A DNA stretch of 48,982 nt from Eshraghiella sp964441705 (GCA_964441705.1 CAYTWF010000013.1:1-48982), one strand, 5' to 3'. Counted from the first letter of the stretch, positions 7,961 to 16,742 are shown. Numbers and translations: made by a program. Notes: a model not told the origin generated them from the sequence alone.

Positions 7961-7989
7961 TTGACATAGTCAGACCCTGACATTATAAT
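7961..7989 (+). promoter_or_regulatory. Consensus promoter of the HD-GYP gene, with palindromic spacer
   Basis: TTGACA (7961-7966) and TATAAT (7984-7989) both match consensus and are exactly 17 bases apart. The spacer contains the inverted repeat GTCAG-ACC-CTGAC, a plausible operator. The divergent pot promoter lies 45 bases away. Confidence 0.75.
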
Positions 7990-8029
7990 AGAACTATGTG
8001 TATAACAACCAACCTTTAGGGGGTAATTA

Positions 8030-9118
8030 ATGGCAAAAGAAATATTATTTTCATTTGAATTAGAGCCTGGAATGATTGTATGTGAGGACGTATTTGACCC
8101 TACGGGACGCCTCATTCTTCCTTCCGGCACTGAACTGGATTCCGATACAATATCCAAGCTGGAATTTTTCTCGATTCTTGAGGTTCCAATTGACAAGGAC
8201 CTGAAGGCAAGCAATATTCCCGCTCCGGTTAATCACGAACCTGAGGACTATTCCGTTAAGGTTAAGGAGAGTCCTGAATACCAACACTTCGCCACCGACT
8301 ATGATGACATACTCAAGGTTGTAAAGGACAATCTGGACAACCTTGTAAAGAACCATACTCCTGTAGACTCTGACCACCTGATTCACGCAGTATACTGTCT
8401 CACCAAGGACTGTAAGAATACGATTCAGCTTTTTGAGATTCTGCATAATCTTGAGACTACTGATGACCAGACCTATCATCACAGTCTTAACGTTGCGGTT
8501 ATTGGGTACAGTCTTGGCAAGTGGATAGGAATGTCCAAGGCCGACCTTAATCAGCTTGCTCTTGCAGGAATTCTTCACGATGTAGGCAAGCTTACCATTC
8601 CCTCCGGTGTTCTTAACAAAACCGGTAAGCTTACAGATACCGAATTCGCCATGGTGAAAAGCCATGTTAAGAAGGGCTACAATATATTAAAAGAACAGAA
8701 TCTTGATATCCGCATTAAAGAGGCCTGCCTGCTCCACCATGAACGATGTGACGGCTCCGGATATCCATTTCAGGTCAAAGCAGACAAAATAACTCCTTTT
8801 GCCAAGATTCTGGCAATCGCCGATGTATATGACGCAATGACATCCTCAAGGTCCTACCGCAAAGGCCTGTGTCCTTTCGACGTTATCAAAACCTTTGACA
8901 ATGAAGGCCTGTACAAATATGACCCTCACTACATAATGACCTTTCTCGAGAACATTGTTACTTCCTATCTTCACAACAATGTACTTCTCTCAGACGGCAG
9001 AGTTGGTGAGATAATTATGATTAACAAGATATGTCTGTACCGACCAATTATCAAGTGCGGCGAAGAATTCGTTAATCTGTCCAAGCACCCTGATATAAAA
9101 ATTGAATCAATTATATAA
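8030..9118 (+). CDS. HD-GYP domain phosphodiesterase-like protein
   Basis: The 362-residue protein has an HD-GYP domain of the type that hydrolyses cyclic di-GMP or related cyclic dinucleotides. Diagnostic motifs are a central histidine in HHSLNVAVIG, the HD pair in LAGILHDVGKL, HHERCDGSGYP, and ADVYDAMTSSRSYR. The N-terminal ~110 residues form a separate region (LEPGMIVCEDVFDPTGRLIL), common in Firmicute members and probably regulatory. There are no membrane segments, so it should be cytoplasmic. The start has AGGGGG upstream. It is a single-gene unit with a consensus promoter and a terminator shared with murA. Substrate identity is inferred from the family. Confidence 0.9.
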   Translation: MAKEILFSFELEPGMIVCEDVFDPTGRLILPSGTELDSDTISKLEFFSILEVPIDKDLKASNIPAPVNHEPEDYSVKVKESPEYQHFATDYDDILKVVKDNLDNLVKNHTPVDSDHLIHAVYCLTKDCKNTIQLFEILHNLETTDDQTYHHSLNVAVIGYSLGKWIGMSKADLNQLALAGILHDVGKLTIPSGVLNKTGKLTDTEFAMVKSHVKKGYNILKEQNLDIRIKEACLLHHERCDGSGYPFQVKADKITPFAKILAIADVYDAMTSSRSYRKGLCPFDVIKTFDNEGLYKYDPHYIMTFLENIVTSYLHNNVLLSDGRVGEIIMINKICLYRPIIKCGEEFVNLSKHPDIKIESII

Positions 9119-9123
9119 ATGAC

Positions 9124-9167
9124 AAGAACCGGACCTGCATGTTCATCACATGCAAATCCGGTTCTTA
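9124..9167. terminator. Bidirectional terminator between HD-GYP gene and murA
   Basis: AAGAACCGGACCTGCATG pairs with CATGCAAATCCGGTTCTT, an 18-bp stem with a two-base mismatch and a short loop. It is flanked by A and T bases so that it can serve both convergent genes. Confidence 0.8.
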
Positions 9168-9191
9168 TTGTATTAGCACAAAATCCGCCGC

Positions 9192-10487
9192 TTATTCTAC
9201 TGCAGCAAACTCAAATCTTCTGACGTCCTTTTCACATTCTGCCTTCTGTATAGCTCCGCCAAGCTTTCTAAGCTTATCGTCAAAATCCTCATAGCCTCTT
9301 TCGATATATTTAATATCGTCAACTGAGGTTACTCCTTCAGCAACAAGTCCTGCAACAACAAGTGCTGCTCCTGCTCTTAGGTCAGGTGCGGATATCTCTG
9401 CACCCGTAAGTCTTGAAACTCCGGTAATAATGGCTGTATTGCCCTCTACCTTAATACTGCTTCCCATCCTTGAAAGCTCATCCACATATTTAAAACGATT
9501 CTCCCATATGCTCTCAGTTACAATGCTTGTACCTGTACATCTGGAGAGAAGCACTGTCATCTGTGGCTGCATGTCTGTAGGAAATCCAGGATATGGAAGG
9601 GTCTTAATATTGGTATGAACAAGTCCCTGATGACCTATAACTCTTACAGAATCATCATATTCCTCTACCTCACAGCCAATCTCAACAAGCTTGGCTGAAA
9701 TTGCTTCAAGATGCTTGGGAATTACATTCTTGATAAGGACATTACCTGCTGTAGCTGCTGCTGCAACCATAAAGGTTCCTGCCTCTATCTGGTCCGGAAT
9801 AATCGAATAGGTTGTTCCATGAAGCTTCTCAACACCTTTAATTCTGATAACATCAGTACCTGCGCCCTTAATATTGGCGCCCATACAGTTAAGGCAGTTA
9901 GCTACATCAACTACATGTGGCTCCTTAGCTGCATTCTCTATAATCGTATTGCCCTCTGCAAGACAGGCAGCAAGCATTATGTTAATAGTTGCTCCAACTG
10001 TAACAACATCCATGTATACATGATTACCTGTAAGCTTCTCAGCCTGTGCTCTTATCATACCATGTGCAATGTCCACATTGGCATTAAGTGCCTTAAAACC
10101 TTTAATATGCTGGTCAATTGGTCTGCTTCCAATATTACATCCACCTGGAAGCGCTACCTCTGCATTACCCATCTTACCCAGTAATGCTCCAAGTAAATAA
10201 TATGACGCTCTTATCTTCTTAATATATTCATAATCAACTCTTGTTGAGTATATTGTGCTACCATTAATCTTAAATGTATGTTTGTCAATTCGGTCTACGA
10301 TTGCACCAATTTCTCTGATTGCATCAATTACGATTCGGGTGTCCCTTACATCAGGGACGTTCTCTACTGTAACAGTCTCATCTGACATTATAGCTGCTGC
10401 CAGAATAGCTAATGCTGCATTCTTAGCACCGCTTATATCGACTTCACCATGTAAACTGTTACCGCCTTTGATAACGTACTGTTCCAT
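9192..10487 (-). CDS. murA: UDP-N-acetylglucosamine 1-carboxyvinyltransferase
   Basis: The 431-residue enzyme transfers enolpyruvate from PEP to UDP-GlcNAc, the first committed step of peptidoglycan synthesis in the cytoplasm. The N-terminal KGGNSLHGEVDISGAKNAAL holds the catalytic Lys-Asn region. The fosfomycin-target cysteine is visible in LPGGCNIGSRPIDQH (about residue 115). Further landmarks are GFPTDMQPQMTVLL and DLRAGAALVVAGL. The start was set at 10487 (MEQYVIKGGN), the family-typical start with AGAGGTG five bases upstream; the longer frame from 10520 has no support. Its promoter is at 10529-10556. Many Clostridia carry two MurA paralogs, and which one this is cannot be told here. Confidence 0.95.
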   Translation of the reverse strand: MEQYVIKGGNSLHGEVDISGAKNAALAILAAAIMSDETVTVENVPDVRDTRIVIDAIREIGAIVDRIDKHTFKINGSTIYSTRVDYEYIKKIRASYYLLGALLGKMGNAEVALPGGCNIGSRPIDQHIKGFKALNANVDIAHGMIRAQAEKLTGNHVYMDVVTVGATINIMLAACLAEGNTIIENAAKEPHVVDVANCLNCMGANIKGAGTDVIRIKGVEKLHGTTYSIIPDQIEAGTFMVAAAATAGNVLIKNVIPKHLEAISAKLVEIGCEVEEYDDSVRVIGHQGLVHTNIKTLPYPGFPTDMQPQMTVLLSRCTGTSIVTESIWENRFKYVDELSRMGSSIKVEGNTAIITGVSRLTGAEISAPDLRAGAALVVAGLVAEGVTSVDDIKYIERGYEDFDDKLRKLGGAIQKAECEKDVRRFEFAAVE

Positions 10488-10528
10488 ATTGCACCTCTGA
10501 AATTTAGTATCTTGTGACACGTAAAGTA

Positions 10529-10556
10529 ATTATAGCACAAAAATGCTATTTGTAAA
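10529..10556 (-). promoter_or_regulatory. Promoter of murA
   Basis: On the minus strand a -35 TTTACA (10551-10556) and an extended -10 TGTGCTATAAT (hexamer 10529-10534) are 16 bases apart. Confidence 0.65.
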
Positions 10557-10584
10557 CTAATATTTTACATGCTGGCTTATTGCG

Positions 10585-10625
10585 CAAAAAACAGCCTGTC
10601 CTGAAACAATCCAGAACAGACTGTA
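10585..10625 (-). terminator. Terminator of the M23 peptidase gene
   Basis: On the minus strand ACAGTCTGTTCTG pairs with CAGGACAGGCTGT (13 bp including G-U pairs) and is followed by TTTTTT, a classic intrinsic terminator just after the stop codon at 10638. Confidence 0.85.
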
Positions 10626-10637
10626 AAAATTCAATAT

Positions 10638-12197
10638 TTAGTTGCCTACATAGGCAATTGGGTTAACAGATGAACCATTAATGTATATCTCAAAATGGAG
10701 ATGTGGTCCTGTACTATTGCCGGTACTTCCTGAATAAGCAATAACCTGTCCCTGTGTAACCGTCTGTCCATATGATACTGCGAATGAACTTAAATGCGCA
10801 TATCTTGTAAGACTTCCATCTGAATGTCTGATATCAACACAGTATCCATAAGCTCCTGCCCAGCCTGCTGATGTTACAACACCTGAGGATGAAGCTCTTA
10901 CACTTGTACCTGATGGAACATACCAGTCAACACCTGAATGGAATGAATATACTCCTGATATAGGGTTAATTCTGTATCCATAAGGGGATGTAATCGTTGT
11001 ACTGTATACTGGCTTAATATATGTTGGAGGTGTAAGTGTACCTCTCTCAACAATCTTAGGAACTGCCTCTGTTGTAATCTGCTGCTCAATAATGTCTCTG
11101 TCTGACTCCACACCATTAACATATGTCACAAGGGCTACTACCGACCTGTATCCATTAGAACCCTGCTGGATAATATTCTCTGTTCCAACATAAAGTCCCG
11201 GGTTATCAACATACTGAACATCTGCTGCATATTCTTCATCATAGCTCTTCTCTTCAACAACCTGAACTGATATCTCAGACGCAGGAACTGTAACAATAAG
11301 AGAATCACCTTCATATATTGCAGTGTCTACTGTAACTCCATAATTAAGTGCAAGCAGTTCATCAAGGGTAAGACCATATGCCTTAGCTATTGAAGAAAGA
11401 CAATCACCAGCCTTAACTGTATGTGTTCCCTTCTCTGCATGTTCCTTGGTAATCATCTCATACGCATCCTCAACAGATACAATATCTGCATTAGTAGCCT
11501 TAGTCTCAATTACCTCAATACTCTCAACAAAATCAACTGAAAGAACTCCATCTGCAAGCACTGTTGTCTCATCAACTACAGGCTCGTCAGTTCCATTCTC
11601 TGAAGCAAGAACCTTAGCAGCCTCATTAACTGTCTTATCAGCTGATACAAAGCTTGTCTTATATGATGAATAAGCTCCTGAATTATCCTCTGATAATTCA
11701 ACTGTAAATTCGTTAGAATCACTGTACTTATTCTTAACCTCTTCAAGTAATCTTGTAACATCCTCCTTACTGGCAAGTGTTACTGTGAAATCGTCTATTC
11801 TTACTGTATATGCAACTGCTGCATCTGTATTGTCATCAATACCTGCTGCAAGTGTTGTATATATTGTATTCTTAAGTTCATCCTCTGAAAGAACTGCTCC
11901 GCCTGTCTTCTCCTGATATATCTCCATATCAGATTCTACTAATGCAAGTCCTTCATTCTCTAAGTTAATTCTTGTTCTGGCTGATAATAAAGCGGCATCT
12001 GCAACATCCTCACTGCTTACATATCCAACCTCTTCTCCGTTAAGAACAACCATGTATCTGGCATCCGGTGTATATGATGTTCCGCCGTTCATTACCTTAC
12101 GAGTAAAAGGTATTGCAACAACAAGGAATAGCACCGCAATAACTGCTGTTCTTATATAAGTCATGTAGTTTTTCTTAAGGCTGTCCAAAAGATGCAT
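10638..12197 (-). CDS. M23 peptidoglycan endopeptidase with LysM and G5 domains
   Basis: The 519-residue protein has an N-terminal membrane segment (AVIAVLFLVVAIPF, about residues 20-33), so it is anchored or secreted. A LysM motif follows (THTVKAGDCLSSIAKAYGLT, about 260-280), then a G5-type region (about 330-380) and a C-terminal M23 LytM-type metallopeptidase domain. Zinc-site residues are visible in YSFHSGVDW and GPHLHFEIY, with the additional SPYGYRINP region. It should cleave cell-wall cross-links during growth. The start was moved to 12197 (MHLLDSLKKN), where GGAGG lies six bases upstream. Its promoter region contains direct repeats matching the WalR box, consistent with control by a WalRK-like system. 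Confidence 0.9.
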   Translation of the reverse strand: MHLLDSLKKNYMTYIRTAVIAVLFLVVAIPFTRKVMNGGTSYTPDARYMVVLNGEEVGYVSSEDVADAALLSARTRINLENEGLALVESDMEIYQEKTGGAVLSEDELKNTIYTTLAAGIDDNTDAAVAYTVRIDDFTVTLASKEDVTRLLEEVKNKYSDSNEFTVELSEDNSGAYSSYKTSFVSADKTVNEAAKVLASENGTDEPVVDETTVLADGVLSVDFVESIEVIETKATNADIVSVEDAYEMITKEHAEKGTHTVKAGDCLSSIAKAYGLTLDELLALNYGVTVDTAIYEGDSLIVTVPASEISVQVVEEKSYDEEYAADVQYVDNPGLYVGTENIIQQGSNGYRSVVALVTYVNGVESDRDIIEQQITTEAVPKIVERGTLTPPTYIKPVYSTTITSPYGYRINPISGVYSFHSGVDWYVPSGTSVRASSSGVVTSAGWAGAYGYCVDIRHSDGSLTRYAHLSSFAVSYGQTVTQGQVIAYSGSTGNSTGPHLHFEIYINGSSVNPIAYVGN

Positions 12198-12231
12198 GGT
12201 TCCTCCAAGTAAAAATAATTTCGTCACAATT

Positions 12232-12284
12232 TGTAACAATTCTGTAACAAAATGAATTGTAACATTAATACATGTATTTGTAAA
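12232..12284 (-). promoter_or_regulatory. Promoter of the M23 gene with WalR-like boxes
   Basis: The minus-strand -35 TTTACA (12279-12284) and -10 TACAAT (12256-12261) are 17 bases apart, and the spacer contains the palindrome AATACATGTATT. On the plus strand TGTAAC occurs at 12232 and 12243 with exactly five bases between, matching the published WalR pattern TGTWAH-N5-TGTWAH. Further copies are at 12258 (overlapping the -10) and TGTAAA at 12279. The N5 pair lies just downstream of the predicted start site, a position usually associated with repression. Confidence 0.55.
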
Positions 12285-12321
12285 GTATTTTATAAAATAT
12301 TTACAATTTAGTCACATTTAA

Positions 12322-12822
12322 TCATTGTAACATTTGTACTATTTTCAATACTGTGTCTTCAATGCTAAGGTTATCAATTATGATTGTCGCATCTGCATAT
12401 TTCTCATATAATACGCACCTTTCATCGTATAAGTCCTTCAAAGTCTGACCGTTTTTAATCGCAACGCCTCTTCTTTTGAGATTGGACAGACGTGCACTAA
12501 TGGTCTCATATGATGCACATAAGTATACAATTTTACCAATATTTGAGAAATGTTCCATTGCGGCCTTTCCATAAACAGCACTGCCACCAGTTGCAATAAC
12601 CGTTCTGTCAGCCTCTATGCCTGAATTAATACGATTCTCAACCTGCAAAAAGCCATCATTACCCACTTCGTCAATAATCTCGCAGAGCAGTTTTTTCTCC
12701 TCCTGCTGTATTACAAGGTCTGAATCCAGGAAACGATAGCCCATCGCCTTTGCAAGAACTACTCCTGCACTGCTTTTTCCTACTCCCGGCATTCCGATTA
12801 GTATTATATTATTGTTTCCCAT
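12322..12822 (-). CDS. aroK: Shikimate kinase
   Basis: The 166-residue enzyme phosphorylates shikimate with ATP in the chorismate pathway. It has Walker A GMPGVGKSS (about 9-17), the shikimate-binding DSD motif (about 34-36), the RINSG region in place of the usual RxxE block, and TGGSAVY where the family has GGG. A lid arginine is present in LKRRGVAIK. Some substrate-site residues therefore deviate slightly from textbook AroK, but length and order fit. Its ATG overlaps the stop of the flavin reductase gene (TAATG at 12822), so the two are translationally coupled. Confidence 0.88.
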   Translation of the reverse strand: MGNNNIILIGMPGVGKSSAGVVLAKAMGYRFLDSDLVIQQEEKKLLCEIIDEVGNDGFLQVENRINSGIEADRTVIATGGSAVYGKAAMEHFSNIGKIVYLCASYETISARLSNLKRRGVAIKNGQTLKDLYDERCVLYEKYADATIIIDNLSIEDTVLKIVQMLQ

Positions 12823-13412
12823 TATTTTTTCTTCCTGATTTCTTTTGTTGTCTTTTTCTGAACCGAGTATCCGAATTTACCCAGCTTGTCTCCCAGCGTA
12901 AAATATTCACCATGGGAATATGCTACAAGACCCGTGGAATTCAGATTGAACTTGCCGCTCTTGTCCATATATTGGTCATCAACAGATACATTAACCACCT
13001 GGGCTATGAACATATCATGGCTTCCAAGACGCTTGATATCCTTTACCTTACATTCTATGTTAACAGGACTCTCTTCTATGCGTACAGAATTAATAATCTC
13101 TGTTGGAGCAGGTGTAAGTCTCATTTCTTTAAATTTATCAACATCTCTTCCAGACCTTACCCCGCAGTAATCAGTGGCATATGCAAGGTCCTTTGTAACA
13201 AGGTTAATTACAAATTCACCGGTTTCTTCTATTATATTGTGTGAGTACCTTTCAGGTCTTACTGAAATTGATACCATTGCAGGGTCTGAGCATATGGTTC
13301 CCGCCCATGCAACTGTTATTATATTAGGTTTTTCTCCCGGTCTGACACAGCTTATCATTACCGCCGGTACAGGATACAGCATATTTCCGGGTCTCCAGCT
13401 TATTTTTGCCAT
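12822..13412 (-). CDS. Flavin reductase family protein (FMN-binding split barrel)
   Basis: The 196-residue protein fits the flavin reductase-like FMN-binding family: an N-terminal PVPAVMISC followed by NIITVAWAGTICSDPAMVSISVRPERYS, the FMN-contacting strand pattern, then FVINLVTKDLAYATDYCGV. It probably reduces or binds flavin in the cytoplasm; the partner is unknown. The C-terminus is Lys-rich. It lies eight bases after the pyrophosphatase gene and overlaps aroK, so it belongs to a four-gene operon from 15610 to 12322. Confidence 0.85.
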   Translation of the reverse strand: MAKISWRPGNMLYPVPAVMISCVRPGEKPNIITVAWAGTICSDPAMVSISVRPERYSHNIIEETGEFVINLVTKDLAYATDYCGVRSGRDVDKFKEMRLTPAPTEIINSVRIEESPVNIECKVKDIKRLGSHDMFIAQVVNVSVDDQYMDKSGKFNLNSTGLVAYSHGEYFTLGDKLGKFGYSVQKKTTKEIRKKK

Positions 13413-13420
13413 AACATCTC

Positions 13421-15058
13421 CTATTGTGTAATTGCCATCATAAGTTCAGGTACAATCTGCTTCTTACGGGATACAACTCCCGGAAGGATAAATGAGCCCT
13501 CTGTCTCTTTAACACCAAATGCATCGTCAACAAGCGCCTCCGCTCCATCGCCTACACACAGCAGCTCTGTTCCTGGCAAAAGCATGTCCGTAAGCATGAA
13601 AAACAACATGTCCACACCAAGATTTGGATACTGTTCCTTCATATAAGAATATATCTTTTTCTTAACCTGGTTAAGCTCGTCCTTATCCACGCAGGATACC
13701 TGCCCAATTCCAAAGGTAATATCGCCAATTGAGAATTTCTTGTAATCTCCTGTAAAAAGCTCCTTGGCACTCTTTTCACTAAGGTTGCTTCCTGCATTGA
13801 ACATTTCATGGGCGTGCTTCTCAAAATCTATGCCTGCAATAGCAGCAAGGGCTGTGCCTGCATCAATGTCCTCCTGTGTGCAGGTAGGCGAACGAAACAT
13901 AAGTGTATCCGAAATAATCGCCGAGCACATAAGAAGAGCTGTTGTAGGGTCAATCTCAATGCCAGCTTCCCTGTATAGCTTAAAAATAATTGTTGAGGAG
14001 CATCCAACCGGCTGATTCCTAAACATTACCGGTGAAATAGTCTCAATGGAGCCAAGTCTGTGATGGTCAATAATCTCAAGAATATCTGCCATCTCAACTC
14101 CTCTTACAGACTGCTTGGCCTCGTTGTGGTCCACAAGGATAACCTTCTTTTTCTCTGCACCAAGAAGACTTCTTCTGGATATCATACCAACATAGTTGCC
14201 ATGTCTGTCAAGAACAGGGAAGTCTCTGTGTCGTTTTTCAGACATAACCTTACGAATATCATCAATATAGTCATCCAGTCTAAAGGAGACTATTCCGTCT
14301 TTTCTCATAAAATAATCTACTGATATACTCTGAAAAATAAGACGTGACACCGTAAATGCATCATGTGGTGAGCTAATTATTGTGCAGCCATTATCATTGG
14401 CAATTCTTGTTATCGTCATGGATACTGGTGCTTTCTCACATATAACTATACAGCCAGCACCCATCTCTATGGCACAAAGCTGAGCCTCATAGCGGTTGCC
14501 CAGAATAACTATATCTCCCGGGTCAATGTTTTCCTCCATAATCTCAGGTGTTGCAACTGCAGTAAATACCTTGCCGCTGACCTTTCCGGTCTTAGAGCCT
14601 GAGCACAGGATTTTACCATCCAGAGTCTCTGCAATCTGCTTGTAGGACGTCTCGGCTGCCTCAAGAATATGATTATCGTACACATCCATATATGAATATG
14701 CTATATCTGTAATTGTAATAACGCTGTCCAGCTTCTTGTTCTTAACAACAGGAAGAGTAACAACGCCTGATTTTTTCATAATACTCCATGCCTTTTTAAT
14801 TGATATGGAAGACTTGATACTCTCTGTTTTTCTTATCTGTATATCACTGACCTGGGCACGTAAATCCTGAAGAAGCGGCGGCGGTGTCACCCCGCATTTC
14901 TTAAGTACGTACTGGGTCTCCTCATTAATCTGTCCTGCTCTGTATGGATGATATTCATCAGTATTGTTAATTTGGTTCTTCAGATTGGCATACGCTATTG
15001 CCGAACATATGGAATCTGTATCCGGATTACGATGTCCCACTACATATACTTCGCTCAT
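13421..15058 (-). CDS. ppaC: Manganese-dependent inorganic pyrophosphatase with CBS and DRTGG domains
   Basis: The 545-residue family II pyrophosphatase has catalytic DHH-family motifs split by a regulatory insert. N-terminal GHRNPDTDSICSAIAYA supplies the His-Asp metal ligands. CBS-type segments follow near residues 70-120 and 245-300 (KVMSEKRHRDFPVLDRHG), with a DRTGG-like domain between. The catalytic part resumes with LVDHNE and IIDHHR, then VGCSSTII. This architecture is that of nucleotide-regulated CBS-PPases, in which adenine nucleotides and diadenosine polyphosphates bind the insert. It hydrolyses PPi to phosphate in the cytoplasm. AAGGAGGATG precedes the start. Confidence 0.93.
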   Translation of the reverse strand: MSEVYVVGHRNPDTDSICSAIAYANLKNQINNTDEYHPYRAGQINEETQYVLKKCGVTPPPLLQDLRAQVSDIQIRKTESIKSSISIKKAWSIMKKSGVVTLPVVKNKKLDSVITITDIAYSYMDVYDNHILEAAETSYKQIAETLDGKILCSGSKTGKVSGKVFTAVATPEIMEENIDPGDIVILGNRYEAQLCAIEMGAGCIVICEKAPVSMTITRIANDNGCTIISSPHDAFTVSRLIFQSISVDYFMRKDGIVSFRLDDYIDDIRKVMSEKRHRDFPVLDRHGNYVGMISRRSLLGAEKKKVILVDHNEAKQSVRGVEMADILEIIDHHRLGSIETISPVMFRNQPVGCSSTIIFKLYREAGIEIDPTTALLMCSAIISDTLMFRSPTCTQEDIDAGTALAAIAGIDFEKHAHEMFNAGSNLSEKSAKELFTGDYKKFSIGDITFGIGQVSCVDKDELNQVKKKIYSYMKEQYPNLGVDMLFFMLTDMLLPGTELLCVGDGAEALVDDAFGVKETEGSFILPGVVSRKKQIVPELMMAITQ

Positions 15059-15091
15059 ACCGTCATCCTCCTTACGTATTAATTCTATATA

Positions 15092-15610
15092 TTAGATTAT
15101 TCCAAGCTGCAGCAGAATTACCGCTGCCACGCCAAGTATTGTTATCCCATTTATTATAAGGCATACTATAATTCCTGTTCTCAGTCTGCCTGCTCTTGCT
15201 CTGTTATTATTCTCAATTGATTCAAGAATATCTTTAATATTCTTATAGGTTAAAAGATTATCTTTATGTACTGAGCTCTCCAGATTCTCACTTAGCTGTG
15301 TATTGCGCTGCACAAGTCTGTTAAGCTCATCCAGCTTATCACTGTTATTGCTGTCACTAATTGCTGCCTCTTTGATAATTGCCAGGCTGTCGTCCATTGC
15401 CTCTTTAATCTCGCCAAGTACAGCCTCGGTCCTTATACTGCTTGCAGAGGCCTCATCATAATATTTCATAAGCTGGGATTTCATGGAAGCTGCGCTTACC
15501 TCTTTGCTCACAATATTTTTAATAGCCTCATCAGTAAGTGGTCTCTCAGCACGATGTACCTTTGACCTGCCTGATTCTTTTCCCTGAAAAACATTCCACC
15601 TTATTGCCAT
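15092..15610 (-). CDS. Coiled-coil protein with C-terminal membrane anchor, unknown function
   Basis: The 172-residue product starts MAIRWNVFQGKESGRSKV and is mostly charged and helical, with a coiled-coil-like centre (SDKLDELNRLVQRNTQLSEN). It ends in one hydrophobic segment of about 25 residues (IIVCLIINGITILGVAAVIL), so it is probably tail-anchored with the bulk in the cytoplasm. I do not recognise the family. The start at 15610 was chosen for the AGGAGGCGGATAAT ribosome site. It is the first gene of the operon continuing into the pyrophosphatase 33 bases downstream. Confidence 0.6.
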   Translation of the reverse strand: MAIRWNVFQGKESGRSKVHRAERPLTDEAIKNIVSKEVSAASMKSQLMKYYDEASASSIRTEAVLGEIKEAMDDSLAIIKEAAISDSNNSDKLDELNRLVQRNTQLSENLESSVHKDNLLTYKNIKDILESIENNNRARAGRLRTGIIVCLIINGITILGVAAVILLQLGII

Positions 15611-15637
15611 ATTATCCGCCTCCTGTAGAAAATGTAA

Positions 15638-15664
15638 GGGAATGCACAATACTGCACATTCCCC
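15638..15664 (-). terminator. Hairpin after the zinc-ribbon membrane protein gene
   Basis: GGGGAATGTGCAG pairs imperfectly with TTGTGCATTCCC on the minus strand in the 81-base gap between two genes. The following U-tract is broken (TTACATTTTC), so this may be a weak terminator. Confidence 0.5.
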
Positions 15665-15691
15665 ATTATTACTGCTATGTTACCCTTCACC

Positions 15692-16588
15692 CTAGAAAGG
15701 AAGTGTAATGAACCATGATGTAAAGTTGCTAAATACCTGAACAAGAATATAGTTGGCAAGTGTAAGACCTGCTACACCGATTCCAAGTGCTCCAAGGAGC
15801 TTATATCTGTTATCAATAAGCTTTTTAAGATTAACAATACCCATAAGAAGTACAAGAAGTCCTATACCATTCTGTGCAATTGTAAAAATAATATTGATTC
15901 CTGATACTCCAATAAGAACCTTAAGTAAATAGATAACGTCAATTGTTAAAAGTGCAACTGACTGTGCTGCACAGAATGACATAATCTTCTTAACATTCAG
16001 CTTCTGTTTGATAAATATTGCATTAACTGCACATGCAAGACCAAATGTAGCACCTGCCATAATTACCATATAGAGAATTGGAAGGAAAAATGCCTGTGCA
16101 TATGTATAGAAATGAATTCCATAGTATTCTGCAAGATATTCTCCTCTTGAGTTGTATATCCATGATGAATATCCGCTTAAATAACCTGCTGATGTTCTCA
16201 CAACTCTGAGAAGCGCTGTTAATGCATATGCAAGTGTAAGAATTATAAGTCCAATACTTGATGCTGCAATACTTCCTTTCTCAAAGAATTCCTCTACTGC
16301 CTCAAAAGGTCTGGTAAATGTCTTCTTAAAAAGATTACCATATTCCTTAAAGCCTTCTCCTACAGGACTTGGACCTGCCGGTGCTGCCTGCTGTGGTGCT
16401 GACTGGTAAGGCATACCCTGTGGTATTGGATTACCCTGTGGTACTGGATTGCCCTGTGGTACTGGATTACCCTGTGGTACCGGATTGCCCTGTGGCACTG
16501 ACTGCTGTGGTGCGGCTGCCTGTGGCTGCTGGCATGTACATACTTCTCCATCTGCTAACTGTTTACCGCAAAAAGTACAAAAACCCAT
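15692..16588 (-). CDS. Zinc-ribbon membrane protein with Pro-Gln-Gly repeats (Yip1-like topology)
   Basis: The 298-residue protein starts with a short zinc-ribbon (CTFCGKQLADGEVCTC, four cysteines). A Gln/Pro/Gly linker with about five copies of the hexapeptide NPVPQG follows, then a segment of about 190 residues with five to six membrane helices. Such zinc_ribbon_2 plus Yip1/DUF-type proteins are common in Lachnospiraceae and mostly uncharacterised. The linker is encoded by 18-bp tandem DNA repeats (16421-16500) and may vary in length between strains. It has its own promoter (16645-16673) and is divergent from dtd. Confidence 0.7.
   Translation of the reverse strand: MGFCTFCGKQLADGEVCTCQQPQAAAPQQSVPQGNPVPQGNPVPQGNPVPQGNPIPQGMPYQSAPQQAAPAGPSPVGEGFKEYGNLFKKTFTRPFEAVEEFFEKGSIAASSIGLIILTLAYALTALLRVVRTSAGYLSGYSSWIYNSRGEYLAEYYGIHFYTYAQAFFLPILYMVIMAGATFGLACAVNAIFIKQKLNVKKIMSFCAAQSVALLTIDVIYLLKVLIGVSGINIIFTIAQNGIGLLVLLMGIVNLKKLIDNRYKLLGALGIGVAGLTLANYILVQVFSNFTSWFITLPF
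16421..16500. repeat. 18-bp tandem coding repeats
   Basis: About four and a half copies of an 18-base unit, TGGTAYYGGATTRCCCTG, lie head to tail inside the zinc-ribbon protein gene and encode NPVPQG repeats. Copies differ mainly at third codon positions. Confidence 0.85.
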
Positions 16589-16644
16589 TATTGTGTTCCT
16601 CCTGATATACCGTTGTTTTATATACGGATATTTTGATTTACATA

Positions 16645-16673
16645 ATTATAGCACATGTTTTTTTCATAAGCAA
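16645..16673 (-). promoter_or_regulatory. Promoter of the zinc-ribbon protein gene
   Basis: The minus-strand -35 TTGCTT (16668-16673) and extended -10 TGTGCTATAAT (hexamer 16645-16650) are 17 bases apart. Confidence 0.6.
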
Positions 16674-16713
16674 TAATGATTCCCCCGTATAAACGCTTAT
16701 AAAAACAATTAAT

Positions 16714-16742
16714 TTGACATTTAATGCCGCCTACATTATCAT
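16714..16742 (+). promoter_or_regulatory. Promoter of dtd
   Basis: TTGACA (16714-16719) and TATCAT (16737-16742) are 17 bases apart, about 30 bases upstream of the dtd start codon. Confidence 0.6.
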
